DNA of 64,000 nucleotides from an uncultured Eubacteriales bacterium (GTDB lineage: Bacteria; Bacillota; Clostridia; Oscillospirales; Acutalibacteraceae), in assembly GCA_934463035.1 (NCBI GenBank), contig CAKSIG010000001.1, positions 248,001 through 312,000 on the forward strand. Direction: 5' to 3'. Position numbers and translations under genes: made by a program. A model generated the notes under the pieces. That model did not search any database, was not told the DNA's origin, and saw nothing but the letters and a program-made list of their open reading frames with translations. Positions 24,133 to 31,973 of the stretch are shown one piece after another; the first letter of the stretch is position 1, and each line of letters starts with the position of its first letter.

Positions 24133-25695
24133 TTATTCCACCTCCGCAATGTCTTCATCGTCGAGCTTGCCGTTTTTGGTCCTTACCGCTTTCATCAGCA
24201 TAACGAATGAGAAAGCTGAAACGGCGACTATCACGGCGGCTATTCCCACGAACATAATTATGTATCCCGGCGTGCTTGCAAACGACGTGTTTGCTGTTGC
24301 GGCGCCCGTGTCGCCCTCGGTTATTACCTGATTGGTGTCGCCCGTGTCGGTTTCGGTGCCGTCGGCGGAATCGGTGCTTTCAACCTGAGAATCGGTTGCC
24401 GCGGCGTCCGAGCCCTGAGCGGCATTGCCCGAGCCTGCGCCCGCGCGCTCGGCTCCCGCAACGAATATCGAATAATCGGTAAGATAGGGCAGTTTTTTAA
24501 GCCTCGGCAGCTCGCCCGAGCAATCCCAGCCCGAAACCGAAGAAAACGCCTGCTTTATCTGATCGGCGCTTCCCGCCGAAAACTGTTCCTGATTAGAACC
24601 TGCTGCATTTAGTACCCAGCAGTTGGTTGAGGACGAGCCTGCAACCACGCCGCCCTCGCTTTCGTCCTTACCCGAGGCGTAGCAGTTCTTAATTGTTCCG
24701 TCACTCTGTGCAACGAACGTTCCGCGTACAACCGAACCGCTTTTAAATGTTGTATCGGTATGGCTGTTGGTAACTATGCCGTCCTTGCTTACGTAGCCTA
24801 CAAGTCCGCCGCCGCAGGAGCCCGACGCGCCGATACCTCTTGAAGTGTACGGCTTGTTTGACGGGCAGAATATTGTACCCTTGCTGTAACAGCCGTCTAC
24901 CGTCGCTCCCGTGACCGTTCCCACAAGACCCGCCTGATACCAAAAGCCCTCGCCGTTTATTTCGCAGTCCGCCCAGCTGTTTGAAAGGGTCGAACCCTCG
25001 CACAGACGGGCAACAAGTCCCGCGGTAGCGTTCGTTTTGGCGTTTATTTTACCCTGCGCGCCGCAGCCCGAAATGGCCGTGCTGTAAGCGAACGTTACAA
25101 GAGCGGCGGAGCCTTGGTCGTCAACCTGTTTCGCGCAGTTGGTCTGAACGCCCGTATCGTAACCGCCTACGCCCTGATGCTGACCGACAACGGTGTTTTC
25201 AATATTGCAGTTTAATATGTATATATTAGATATTTTTGCGCCCTTCGTTTTTCCGAAAAGCGAAGCGTAGTAATGAACGCCCGGCTCGCCGTAGCCCGCA
25301 TAGTTGGGGCTTGCAAAATCGTATCCGAAGTCCTTACCCGTGCTGTTATATACGTGCAGGTTAAGTATTGCGTACTTCGGTAAGCCGTCGGCGCCGAGGT
25401 CGCAGGTAAGCGTACCCTTGAACTCGTCAAAACAGCCTATCGGTTCAAAGTTCTTGACAGAACTCATATCGACCGTAGCCGCCAGCTTGTAATGCGCCGA
25501 AAGGTTGTTTCGGATATTGTCGATATCGGCGGCTGTTTTCAACAGATACGGGTCGGATTTTGTTCCGCTTCCTCCGCTGTATGCCGCCGCCCTTACAGGC
25601 AGACCGCTATGCACAAAAAGCGCCGCGGCAAGCATTGCCGCCACAGCAATCGCCGCAAGGCTTTTATGCAAAAATTTATTCCTGCTTAGTGTCAT
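24133..25695 (-). CDS. Membrane-anchored GLUG-repeat-like surface protein (520 aa)
   Basis: Start ATG 25695 follows AGGAGGAAGG. The in-frame ATG at 25761 is rejected because it precedes the promoter-proximal leader and lacks a ribosome binding site. A signal peptide (about 12-35) leads into GTKSDPYLLKTAADIDNI, the typical entry to GLUG/peptidase-M26-type beta-helical repeats. Repeats such as GLVARLCEGSTLSNSWADC, GLVGTVTGATVDGCYSKGT and GLVGYVSKDGIVTNSHTD follow. A Thr/Asp-rich linker and a C-terminal transmembrane helix (about 475-497) anchor it. It is the first gene of the operon. Probably a surface adhesin or scaffold; no enzymatic motif. Confidence 0.82.
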   Translation of the reverse strand: MTLSRNKFLHKSLAAIAVAAMLAAALFVHSGLPVRAAAYSGGSGTKSDPYLLKTAADIDNIRNNLSAHYKLAATVDMSSVKNFEPIGCFDEFKGTLTCDLGADGLPKYAILNLHVYNSTGKDFGYDFASPNYAGYGEPGVHYYASLFGKTKGAKISNIYILNCNIENTVVGQHQGVGGYDTGVQTNCAKQVDDQGSAALVTFAYSTAISGCGAQGKINAKTNATAGLVARLCEGSTLSNSWADCEINGEGFWYQAGLVGTVTGATVDGCYSKGTIFCPSNKPYTSRGIGASGSCGGGLVGYVSKDGIVTNSHTDTTFKSGSVVRGTFVAQSDGTIKNCYASGKDESEGGVVAGSSSTNCWVLNAAGSNQEQFSAGSADQIKQAFSSVSGWDCSGELPRLKKLPYLTDYSIFVAGAERAGAGSGNAAQGSDAAATDSQVESTDSADGTETDTGDTNQVITEGDTGAATANTSFASTPGYIIMFVGIAAVIVAVSAFSFVMLMKAVRTKNGKLDDEDIAEVE

Positions 25696-25737
25696 TTTCC
25701 TTCCTCCTAAAAAATGTAATGCCTTTCCTACACGATC

Positions 25738-25802
25738 ATTATACGGTATAATTTTTTTCAAAAAAATATCGAAAAGTTTACCTTTAAAGCAAATAGTTTA
25801 CC
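25738..25802 (-). promoter_or_regulatory. Direct-repeat activator site and promoter, copy B
   Basis: On the minus strand, GGTAAACTATTTGC (25789-25802) is followed 20 bp later by GGTAAACTTTTCG (from 25782). The GGTAAAC core of the second repeat ends exactly 32 bp before a TATAAT -10 box (25738-25743). No convincing -35 hexamer is present. It drives the six-gene cohesin/dockerin operon. It matches copy A upstream of the 968-aa gene in repeat sequence, period and distance. Confidence 0.72.
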
Positions 25803-25826
25803 TTTTTCTGAAAAAATAACAAAAAA

Positions 25827-25865
25827 ATCGGCAAAAGCACTCCGAAATGAATGCTTTTGCCGATT
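25827..25865 (-). terminator. Terminator of the EamA transporter gene
   Basis: AATCGGCAAAAGCA (from 25827) pairs with TGCTTTTGCCGATT (ending 25865). On the minus strand a run of seven T follows. It lies just downstream of the EamA gene and upstream of the cohesin/dockerin operon promoter. Confidence 0.85.
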
Positions 25866-25884
25866 ATAAATTATATGGTATCTG

Positions 25885-26784
25885 TTATTTGTCTTTCGTA
25901 ACGTTCGTTCCCCAAACGCCTAAAATTATAAGTCCGCACAGAACGAACTGCAAGGTATTAAAGCTCTCTCCGAGTATAAACACACCCGCAAGGACAGATA
26001 CCACCGTTATTATATTGGAAAACGACGACGAGCGTATCGCACTTATGCGCGTCGTTGAATAATTATACAAGAGGAACGCGGCAACCGATGAAAGCACGGC
26101 GAGATAGAATATTGCTATCCAAAATTCCGCGCTTGAAAACGCCCTTAAAAGCTCGGGCACAAATTTTGACCGCAATACCGCGGCGCTTACCGCCGTAAAT
26201 CCGACTGCGCCTATCAAAAACATAACGTAGGTGCGCTCAAAGGGCGAGAACTCCGCCGACTGACTTCGGCTTAAAATATTGAACACCGCTGATGAAAGCA
26301 CCGCCGCAATTAAAAGCAATATTCCGAGGGTGTGGCTTTTTGCGCCGTCGTTTGAAACAACGCTTATTGCCGCAACGCCGACTATTGACAAAACGGTGCA
26401 AGCCACCTGCAACCAAGACGGCTTTTCACCGAGGAAAACAGCCGCCAAAAGCATTACCGCAACGGGAACAAGGGCGATTATAACCCCCGACAAAGCCGAG
26501 GAAACCAGCGACAGTCCGTATAATTCGCACAGAAAATAGATAAGCGGCTGTGCTATTCCCATAGCTATGAGCTTACCCTTTTTTCTGCCTTTCAGATCTA
26601 TTTTAATCCTGCCGCTTAACAGCAGAATATTCATCACCGCAAAGGCGATTATAAACCTGACGGACAGTATTATAAGCGGGTGTGCCGCTTTAAGCGCCAT
26701 TTTGCCGAAAATAAAACTGAACCCGAATATTGTGTTTGCGGCGAGCGCCGCAGCGGCACCTTTAAAACCGCTTTTTGTATTCAT
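25885..26784 (-). CDS. EamA/DMT-superfamily transporter
   Basis: A 299-aa membrane protein with about ten helices arranged as two EamA repeats. Features are AANTIFGFSFIFGKMALKAA at the start, LYGLSLVSSALSGVIIALVP at the end of repeat one, and LLYNYSTTRISAIRSSSFSN in repeat two. Members export metabolites or take up nucleotide sugars; the substrate cannot be read from the sequence. It is a single-gene unit with its own terminator, divergent from the glycosyltransferase pair. Confidence 0.88.
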   Translation of the reverse strand: MNTKSGFKGAAAALAANTIFGFSFIFGKMALKAAHPLIILSVRFIIAFAVMNILLLSGRIKIDLKGRKKGKLIAMGIAQPLIYFLCELYGLSLVSSALSGVIIALVPVAVMLLAAVFLGEKPSWLQVACTVLSIVGVAAISVVSNDGAKSHTLGILLLIAAVLSSAVFNILSRSQSAEFSPFERTYVMFLIGAVGFTAVSAAVLRSKFVPELLRAFSSAEFWIAIFYLAVLSSVAAFLLYNYSTTRISAIRSSSFSNIITVVSVLAGVFILGESFNTLQFVLCGLIILGVWGTNVTKDK

Positions 26785-26808
26785 ATTTAAGACCCCTTAA
26801 AAAAATCC

Positions 26809-26837
26809 TTGTTCACGGCATATAAATATAGTATAAT
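26809..26837 (+). promoter_or_regulatory. Promoter of the glycosyltransferase pair
   Basis: TTGTTC (26809-26814), 17-bp spacer, TATAAT (26832-26837), about 38 nt upstream of the first glycosyltransferase start. Confidence 0.6.
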
Positions 26838-26874
26838 TGGTATAAGTTGGTGAAAGTTAAACGAGGTGAGCCGA

Positions 26875-27783
26875 ATGCTTAAAATCTCTGTTGCGATGAC
26901 GACCTGCAACGGCGAAAAATATATAAAAGAGCAGTTAAATTCCGTTTTAAATCAACTGCGCCGACCCGATGAAGTCATAATAACCGACGATGTATCCGAC
27001 GACGGCACGGTTGAAATAATACGCTCGTTTATAGAGGAGCATAGGCTTACCGACTGGAAACTTATTATAAACGAGGAACGGCTCGGTTTCAAGCAGAACT
27101 TTAAAAAAGCGATTTCCCTTACCACGGGAGATATTATATTTTTGTGCGATCAGGACGACGTTTGGTGCGAGGACAAAACCGAAAGCCTGCTTTCCCTTTT
27201 TACCAAGAACGACCGTTTGCTTGCGGTATCCTCCGCCTTTACCGTGATAGACGGAAACGGCGCTGTCAGCGACGTCGGACATACAGGCAACAACCACGGT
27301 CTGATATGCACAAGGGTGAAACATCTTCTTCAACGGATAGACTTAAAAACGGTTATGCGCTGTAATATTTCGCCGGGCTGCACCTCGGCATACCGCCGAC
27401 AGGTTGCGGAAAAATACCTTGAAACGACCGACGGCACTCTGCCGCACGATTACGAGCTTAATCTTATCGCCGCCGCAGAAAACGGGCTTTATTTTTACAA
27501 CGCGCCGCTTATAAAATACAGGATACACGGCGGCAATACTTTGGGACTTTCAGGCAAGGAGCAGACAAGGCTTGAAATAGCCGAAGAAAAGCTCGCCGCC
27601 GCCGAAACGGTTTTTAAAGCCTCAGGCGACAGCCGACTTTACAGGCTTTGCGAAAAGCGGCTTGACATACTTAAAAACAGCCGCACCGCCGCGGCTGTAA
27701 AGCTGATTTTTTCGCCGAGTTACCGAAAATACTACACTCTGCGCGAGTGGGTGGGAGATATACTATACACCAAGGAAGTGTGA
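26875..27783 (+). CDS. Family 2 glycosyltransferase
   Basis: A 302-aa GT-A enzyme. KISVAMTTCNGEKYIKEQLN opens the nucleotide-sugar-binding domain, ITDDVSDDGTVEI carries the first Asp pair, and IIFLCDQDDVWCEDK holds the DXD-type metal site. LPHDYELNLIAA and IKYRIHGGNT match rhamnosyltransferase-like GT2 enzymes. It adds a sugar to a cell-surface glycan from the cytoplasm. ATG 26875 is used because GAGGTGAG lies just upstream; an in-frame GTG at 26866 is the alternative. It lies 5 nt upstream of a second GT2. Confidence 0.92.
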   Translation: MLKISVAMTTCNGEKYIKEQLNSVLNQLRRPDEVIITDDVSDDGTVEIIRSFIEEHRLTDWKLIINEERLGFKQNFKKAISLTTGDIIFLCDQDDVWCEDKTESLLSLFTKNDRLLAVSSAFTVIDGNGAVSDVGHTGNNHGLICTRVKHLLQRIDLKTVMRCNISPGCTSAYRRQVAEKYLETTDGTLPHDYELNLIAAAENGLYFYNAPLIKYRIHGGNTLGLSGKEQTRLEIAEEKLAAAETVFKASGDSRLYRLCEKRLDILKNSRTAAAVKLIFSPSYRKYYTLREWVGDILYTKEV

Positions 27784-27788
27784 TACAT

Positions 27789-28697
27789 TTGAGGAGCGCC
27801 GCAGGAATAACCATTTTTAACCCGAATATAGAGCGGTTAAAGCTGAATATTGACAGTATTATCGGTCAGGTTGACCGTGTGTATACCGTCAACAACGGTT
27901 CGGAAAATACCGCCGAAATAAATGAGCTTTTGAGCGGATACGACAAGATAACGCATATCGGAAACGAGAAAAACGAGGGCATTGCAAGGGCGCTTAATCA
28001 AATGTGCGCCGCGGCGTTCTATGACGGGTTTGATTGGATATTAACGCTTGATCAGGATTCGATAGCCGAAGCCGAGCTTATAAAAAAATACAGCCGCTAC
28101 ACCGAGATGGACGGCGTTGCGATAATAACCCCGTATATCGACGACGAGAACGAACCCGACATAATAAATTCCACCGTTAAAACGCCTTATGAGCCCGTTC
28201 ACCGTTGCTATACCTCGGCTTCGTTTACAAAGCTGTCGGTCTGGAACGAGGTCGGCGGTTTTGACGACGATATGTTTATTGACTGCGTCGATTTTGACTA
28301 CTGCACCGCGGTGGAGGAAGCGGGATATATAATTCTGCGCGACAACGAGGCGGTCATTAAGCACTGTCTCGGCAGGGCGCACGAGGTGCGTGCGTTTATG
28401 CCGCTCGGCAGGCTTTTACACATACCCCAGCTTAAAAGACCGATGTATACCTATAACCACCCTCCGCTTCGCACCTACTACTACGCGCGGAACATAAAAT
28501 ACTACACCTACAAGCACAGAAACAGCATAGACCGTTTTACGGAATGGCGCGTATATATCAAATGGCTGGTGCTTAAACTGTTTTTTGAAGACCAAAAGTG
28601 GGCAAAGCTGAAAGCGATAATAAAGGGCCGTCACGACGGGCGCAAAATGATAAAAAAATACAAAGAAAAGCAAAAATCGAGGGCTAAACAGCAATAA
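27789..28697 (+). CDS. Family 2 glycosyltransferase (rhamnosyltransferase-like)
   Basis: The protein has about 302 aa if translated from TTG 27789 (AAGGAAG upstream). Starting earlier would overlap the previous gene. AAGITIFNPNIERLKLNIDS is the GT2 entry, with VYTVNNGSENTAEI, GNEKNEGIARALNQ, WILTLDQDSIAE as the DXD site and FIDCVDFDYCTAVEEAGY near the acceptor site. This is the rhamnosyltransferase (RfbF/WbbL-like) subgroup. It forms a two-gene operon with the upstream GT2 and presumably works on the same glycan. Confidence 0.9.
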   Translation: MRSAAGITIFNPNIERLKLNIDSIIGQVDRVYTVNNGSENTAEINELLSGYDKITHIGNEKNEGIARALNQMCAAAFYDGFDWILTLDQDSIAEAELIKKYSRYTEMDGVAIITPYIDDENEPDIINSTVKTPYEPVHRCYTSASFTKLSVWNEVGGFDDDMFIDCVDFDYCTAVEEAGYIILRDNEAVIKHCLGRAHEVRAFMPLGRLLHIPQLKRPMYTYNHPPLRTYYYARNIKYYTYKHRNSIDRFTEWRVYIKWLVLKLFFEDQKWAKLKAIIKGRHDGRKMIKKYKEKQKSRAKQQ

Positions 28698-28740
28698 CAA
28701 ACGCCGATAGCGAAGTGATGATTCGTTATCGGCGTTTGTT
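28696..28740. terminator. Bidirectional terminator
   Basis: AACAAACGCCGATAGCGAA (28696-28714) and its near-exact complement (28722-28740) lie between the convergent glycosyltransferase and beta-helix genes. Confidence 0.8.
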
Positions 28741-28742
28741 TA

Positions 28743-29843
28743 TTATTCCGCGTTATCTTTTATTATATTTTTTTCTCCGCCTAAAACGACCGTATTCTGT
28801 TTAAGCGAACCGTTCATCATTGAATTTGAGATAACAATACAATTACTGCAATTTTTAAGCACAGCCGAATAATCGGGTGACGGAGTGCCTTTGCCGTGAT
28901 CGTCCTTTCCCACACCGAAAACATTTGCGGTGATAACGGTGCTGTCGGTTTCGTTAAGAAGAATATGGGAATTAAGGTAAGGGTCCTCAGCAAAATCGGG
29001 GCGGTGCTTGCCGCTTCGCCTGAATATATTGCCCGTAAGAGTTATCGTGTTTGAGCGATATTTGCCGCCGCGCGTCTGTACCGACGGACCGTAGGCGCGG
29101 TCAAAGCAGTTATTGTTTATATTGAGCGAGCCGCCGAACGCAATGTTAATTCCGCCGTTGTGGTTCCACTCAATGCGGTTGCCCGTGATTGAGAACGATG
29201 AAAAATTATCGTCGCTGTAAATAGCCGCGCCGCCGTTTGTGTGCATAATATTATCGGTTATCCAGCCGTCCCACCCCGTAAGGTAGATAGCGTTGCCGCC
29301 GTTCGCCATTATCATACAGCCCTTTACAGTGAAAGCAAACATGTGTTGAAGGTGTATGCCATCGCCGCTGAAATTTTTTACCTGACAATTTTCTATCACA
29401 AACGAGTCTTCCCTAAATCCCTCCTGCGTTGCCTCGGGATACCGATTTTCTTCTTTAAAAAGCTCGAAATTGTCCCTTGTGTCATAATTATCCCAAAAAA
29501 CGCCTATTCCGCAAACGCCTGCTTTTTCGACCTCGCCGCCGAGGAGTTGCAGTCCGCTTATACGGCAGCCGTGCGCTCCTGTAAGATTTAAAAGACAATC
29601 CGCGTTTTCGTCGTTAAGGGAAAGTATTGAACCGCCGTATTCGCGGTATCCCCAACCCGAAAAGCCCGTAAAGGTCACGCTCGGCGGAACGGTCAGCTCG
29701 CCGCACATAAACTTTCCGGGCGGCACCGCAACGCACCCTTTTGCCTCGCCCGCCCTGTTAAGTGCGGTTTGAATTGCCGCCGTGCAGTCGGTAACACCGT
29801 CGCCCACCGCGCCGAAATCGGTTATATCAAATACGTTTTTCAT
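28743..29843 (-). CDS. Right-handed beta-helix protein, pectate-lyase-3/GH28-like
   Basis: A 366-aa protein opening with FDITDFGAVGDGVTDCTAAI, the signature of the pectate lyase superfamily 3 domain, followed by parallel beta-helix coils (GDGIHLQHMFAFTVKGCMIM, GGNAIYLTGWDGWITDNIMH). It lacks a signal peptide, so it would act in the cytoplasm, unlike the secreted beta-helix at 12789. It overlaps the upstream kinase-epimerase gene by 17 nt and is therefore co-translated with a sugar-phosphate pathway. Probably an intracellular glycoside-cleaving or epimerising enzyme feeding that pathway; the substrate is unknown. Confidence 0.82.
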   Translation of the reverse strand: MKNVFDITDFGAVGDGVTDCTAAIQTALNRAGEAKGCVAVPPGKFMCGELTVPPSVTFTGFSGWGYREYGGSILSLNDENADCLLNLTGAHGCRISGLQLLGGEVEKAGVCGIGVFWDNYDTRDNFELFKEENRYPEATQEGFREDSFVIENCQVKNFSGDGIHLQHMFAFTVKGCMIMANGGNAIYLTGWDGWITDNIMHTNGGAAIYSDDNFSSFSITGNRIEWNHNGGINIAFGGSLNINNNCFDRAYGPSVQTRGGKYRSNTITLTGNIFRRSGKHRPDFAEDPYLNSHILLNETDSTVITANVFGVGKDDHGKGTPSPDYSAVLKNCSNCIVISNSMMNGSLKQNTVVLGGEKNIIKDNAE

Positions 29844-31407
29844 AAAATTGTTCCTTTACCTTTTCTTTAAGTTTTTTAACCCCTTGGTCTATTGTAAATC
29901 GGGGATTAAATATGCTTGAAGTGCCGCAAACCAAAATATCGGCACCCGCCGCCACCATTTTCGGAGAGTTGGCAAAGCTGCAATTGCCGTCAACCTCTAT
30001 CAGTATACCGTTATATCCCTGAGAATCGAGATAATTGCGCACCCTACCGATTTTTTCTATTCCGTAATCGACTATTTTTTGTCCCGCAAAACCCGGGTTC
30101 ACAGTCATCACAAGCACCATATCTATCTGCGGCAATATCTCCTTTAAAAGCTCTATCGGGGTAGACGGGTTCAGCGCAACGCCTATGCGGCACCCTTTTT
30201 CCTTGATTTTATCAATAATGCGCTGTATGTGACCCGTGCTTTCATAGTGGAATGTGATAATATCGTTTGTGCCGACGTTTATCATATTTATTACCGATTC
30301 GGGAGCGTCAGCCATTATATGTATATCAAGCGGAATATCCTTGCGCGCCTTGATTTTGTTTATAAACTCCGCGGGAATCATCATATTCGGCACAAAATGA
30401 TTGTCCATAACATCGCAGTGCAAATACTTTACTCCCGACGCAGACAATTCATCTATCGCTTTTTCGAGATTGAGAATATCGGCGCACATAATTGAGGCTG
30501 AAATTTCAAAGTCCTGTTTCTTTATTTCGGGGAATAAAGCGGCGCCCACCAAAGGCGCGTTTTCACCGAGCAACGCCGTTTTAATTTCGGTCTTAAAGCC
30601 TGTGCTGTAACAGCGCTGATTTATTTTTTCAATGAGCGGTTCAACAAAGAGCTTGGTCTGCCTGCTCAGACCGCCGCTGAAAACAATACATTCCGGTGAG
30701 ATTATATTTATCAGCGAAGCTATTCCGTCGGCTAAAAGTTCAACGGCATTGCTTATTGCCGTTATACACTTCCTATCGCCGTTTTCCGCCGCCTTAAACA
30801 AATCCTTTGACGTGCTTTCTGCTCCAAACAGCTCCCTTGCGGTTTGGTCGAGACCTTTTCCCGCGGCGTAGGCTTCAAGACAACCTTTTTTTCCGCAGCC
30901 GCAGGATCTTGTTCCGCCTTTTACGGGAATATGTCCTAGCTCGCCGGCGTTTCCCAATCCTCCCGAATACGGCTTTCCGTTCAAAACAATCCCCGTTCCT
31001 ATTCCCGTGCCGAGCGTTATGCAGACAAACGTTTCGTATTCTTTTCCGCTCATAATATATTCGGCATAAGCCGCCGCGCGCGAATCCTGAATCATTGTGC
31101 AGGGAATACCCGTTATTTCTTCTGTTTGGGCGGCAGTTTCCGAGTTAAGTATATCTATATTCGGAGCTTTAATCAACCGTCTCCCGTCCTCGCTTACCGT
31201 TCCGGGAACGCCTATACCGCAACAGCCTATGTCGCGCGGCGAAAACCCCGTTTCGTTGTAAAATTCAAGAAGAAATCCGTTTATGAGATTCGGCACATTC
31301 TCGGTGTCACAAACTTTATAAACGCTGTTTTTGATTATTCGGTTTTTTTCATCAAGAACGCCGATATTGATTTTTGTATCGCCGATGTCAACACCCAATC
31401 TCAGCAT
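29827..31407 (-). CDS. Fused ROK sugar kinase and allulose-6-phosphate 3-epimerase
   Basis: A 526-aa fusion. Residues 1-300 are a ROK kinase: GVDIGDTKINIGV phosphate loop, MIQDSRAAAYAEY with the catalytic Asp, TLGTGIGTGI, ELGHIPV and the zinc motif CGCGKKGCLEAYAAG. Residues about 305-526 are a ribulose-phosphate-epimerase barrel: SASIMCADIL, HCDVMDNHFVPN, LDIHIMADAP, MTVNPGFAGQ and IEVDGNCSFANSP. VNPGFAGQ and VDGNC are closer to AlsE than to Rpe (VNPGFGGQ, VDGG). Together the halves would phosphorylate D-allose (AlsK) and convert allulose 6-phosphate to fructose 6-phosphate (AlsE). The missing isomerase step matches the RpiB-type gene that overlaps upstream by 7 nt. The substrate is inferred. 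Confidence 0.85.
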   Translation of the reverse strand: MLRLGVDIGDTKINIGVLDEKNRIIKNSVYKVCDTENVPNLINGFLLEFYNETGFSPRDIGCCGIGVPGTVSEDGRRLIKAPNIDILNSETAAQTEEITGIPCTMIQDSRAAAYAEYIMSGKEYETFVCITLGTGIGTGIVLNGKPYSGGLGNAGELGHIPVKGGTRSCGCGKKGCLEAYAAGKGLDQTARELFGAESTSKDLFKAAENGDRKCITAISNAVELLADGIASLINIISPECIVFSGGLSRQTKLFVEPLIEKINQRCYSTGFKTEIKTALLGENAPLVGAALFPEIKKQDFEISASIMCADILNLEKAIDELSASGVKYLHCDVMDNHFVPNMMIPAEFINKIKARKDIPLDIHIMADAPESVINMINVGTNDIITFHYESTGHIQRIIDKIKEKGCRIGVALNPSTPIELLKEILPQIDMVLVMTVNPGFAGQKIVDYGIEKIGRVRNYLDSQGYNGILIEVDGNCSFANSPKMVAAGADILVCGTSSIFNPRFTIDQGVKKLKEKVKEQFYEKRI

Positions 31408-31853
31408 ATTTCTTCACCGTTTTCTATGTCGGAAATCATATCTATGCGTTTTTGATGTCTTCCGCCCTCGTATTCGGTTGTTAAAAACTCCTCGACTATC
31501 ATTTCCGCCATAGACGGTCCCACGACCCTTGCCCCAAACGCGATTATATTTGCATTGTTGTGCGCCCGTGTTAATCTTGCCGAATAAGGTTCGGAACAGA
31601 CTGCGGCGCGTATGCCTTTAACCTTATTTGCGGCAAGCGATATTCCTATTCCCGTTCCGCAAATAAGAATTCCGAAATCAAATTCCTTATCTGCAACGGA
31701 GCGTGCCACCTTGTATCCGTATATGGGATAATCTGTCCGCTCCCCGCTTGACGTTCCGAAATCCGTAACGTCATAGCCTTTATTTTCAAGAAATTCTTTT
31801 ATATGGTTTTTAAGTTCGACCGCCGTATGGTCGTTTCCGATAGCTATTTTCAT
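31401..31853 (-). CDS. RpiB/AlsI-type sugar-phosphate isomerase
   Basis: A 150-aa protein of the RpiB/LacAB family: IAIGNDHTAVELKNHI at the N-terminus, DFGTSSGERTDYPIYG, the catalytic-Cys loop GILICGTGIGISLAANK, and RAAVCSEPYSARLTRAHNNANI. It interconverts aldose and ketose 5- or 6-phosphates. In this operon the likely reaction is allose 6-phosphate to allulose 6-phosphate, with ribose 5-phosphate isomerase as the alternative. Start ATG 31853 follows GGAGGCGGG; the in-frame start at 31907 lies in the promoter region. First gene of the operon. Confidence 0.88.
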   Translation of the reverse strand: MKIAIGNDHTAVELKNHIKEFLENKGYDVTDFGTSSGERTDYPIYGYKVARSVADKEFDFGILICGTGIGISLAANKVKGIRAAVCSEPYSARLTRAHNNANIIAFGARVVGPSMAEMIVEEFLTTEYEGGRHQKRIDMISDIENGEEIC

Positions 31854-31875
31854 ATTCCCGCCTCCGAAAACATTA

Positions 31876-31916
31876 TAATCGCTTTTATAATACAAACAGA
31901 TATACAAAAGCGATTA
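31876..31916. promoter_or_regulatory. Palindromic operator between the sugar operon and its AraC regulator
   Basis: TAATCGCTTTT (31876-31886) and AAAAGCGATTA (31906-31916) are perfect 11-bp inverted half-sites with a 19-bp gap. The right half-site lies in the spacer of the minus-strand operon promoter (TTGACA 31923-31928, TATATC 31899-31904), suggesting direct control of that promoter, probably by the divergent AraC protein. Confidence 0.72.
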
Positions 31917-31921
31917 AAACA

Positions 31922-31950
31922 TTGTCAAAACCGACTTTTTGTTTTATAAT
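31922..31950 (+). promoter_or_regulatory. Promoter of the AraC-type regulator
   Basis: TTGTCA (31922-31927), 17-bp spacer, TATAAT (31945-31950). Its -35 box overlaps the -35 box of the divergent sugar operon promoter, so the two are likely to compete. Confidence 0.75.
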
Positions 31951-31973
31951 ATTTTAGAAAAGGAGTTGGAATT

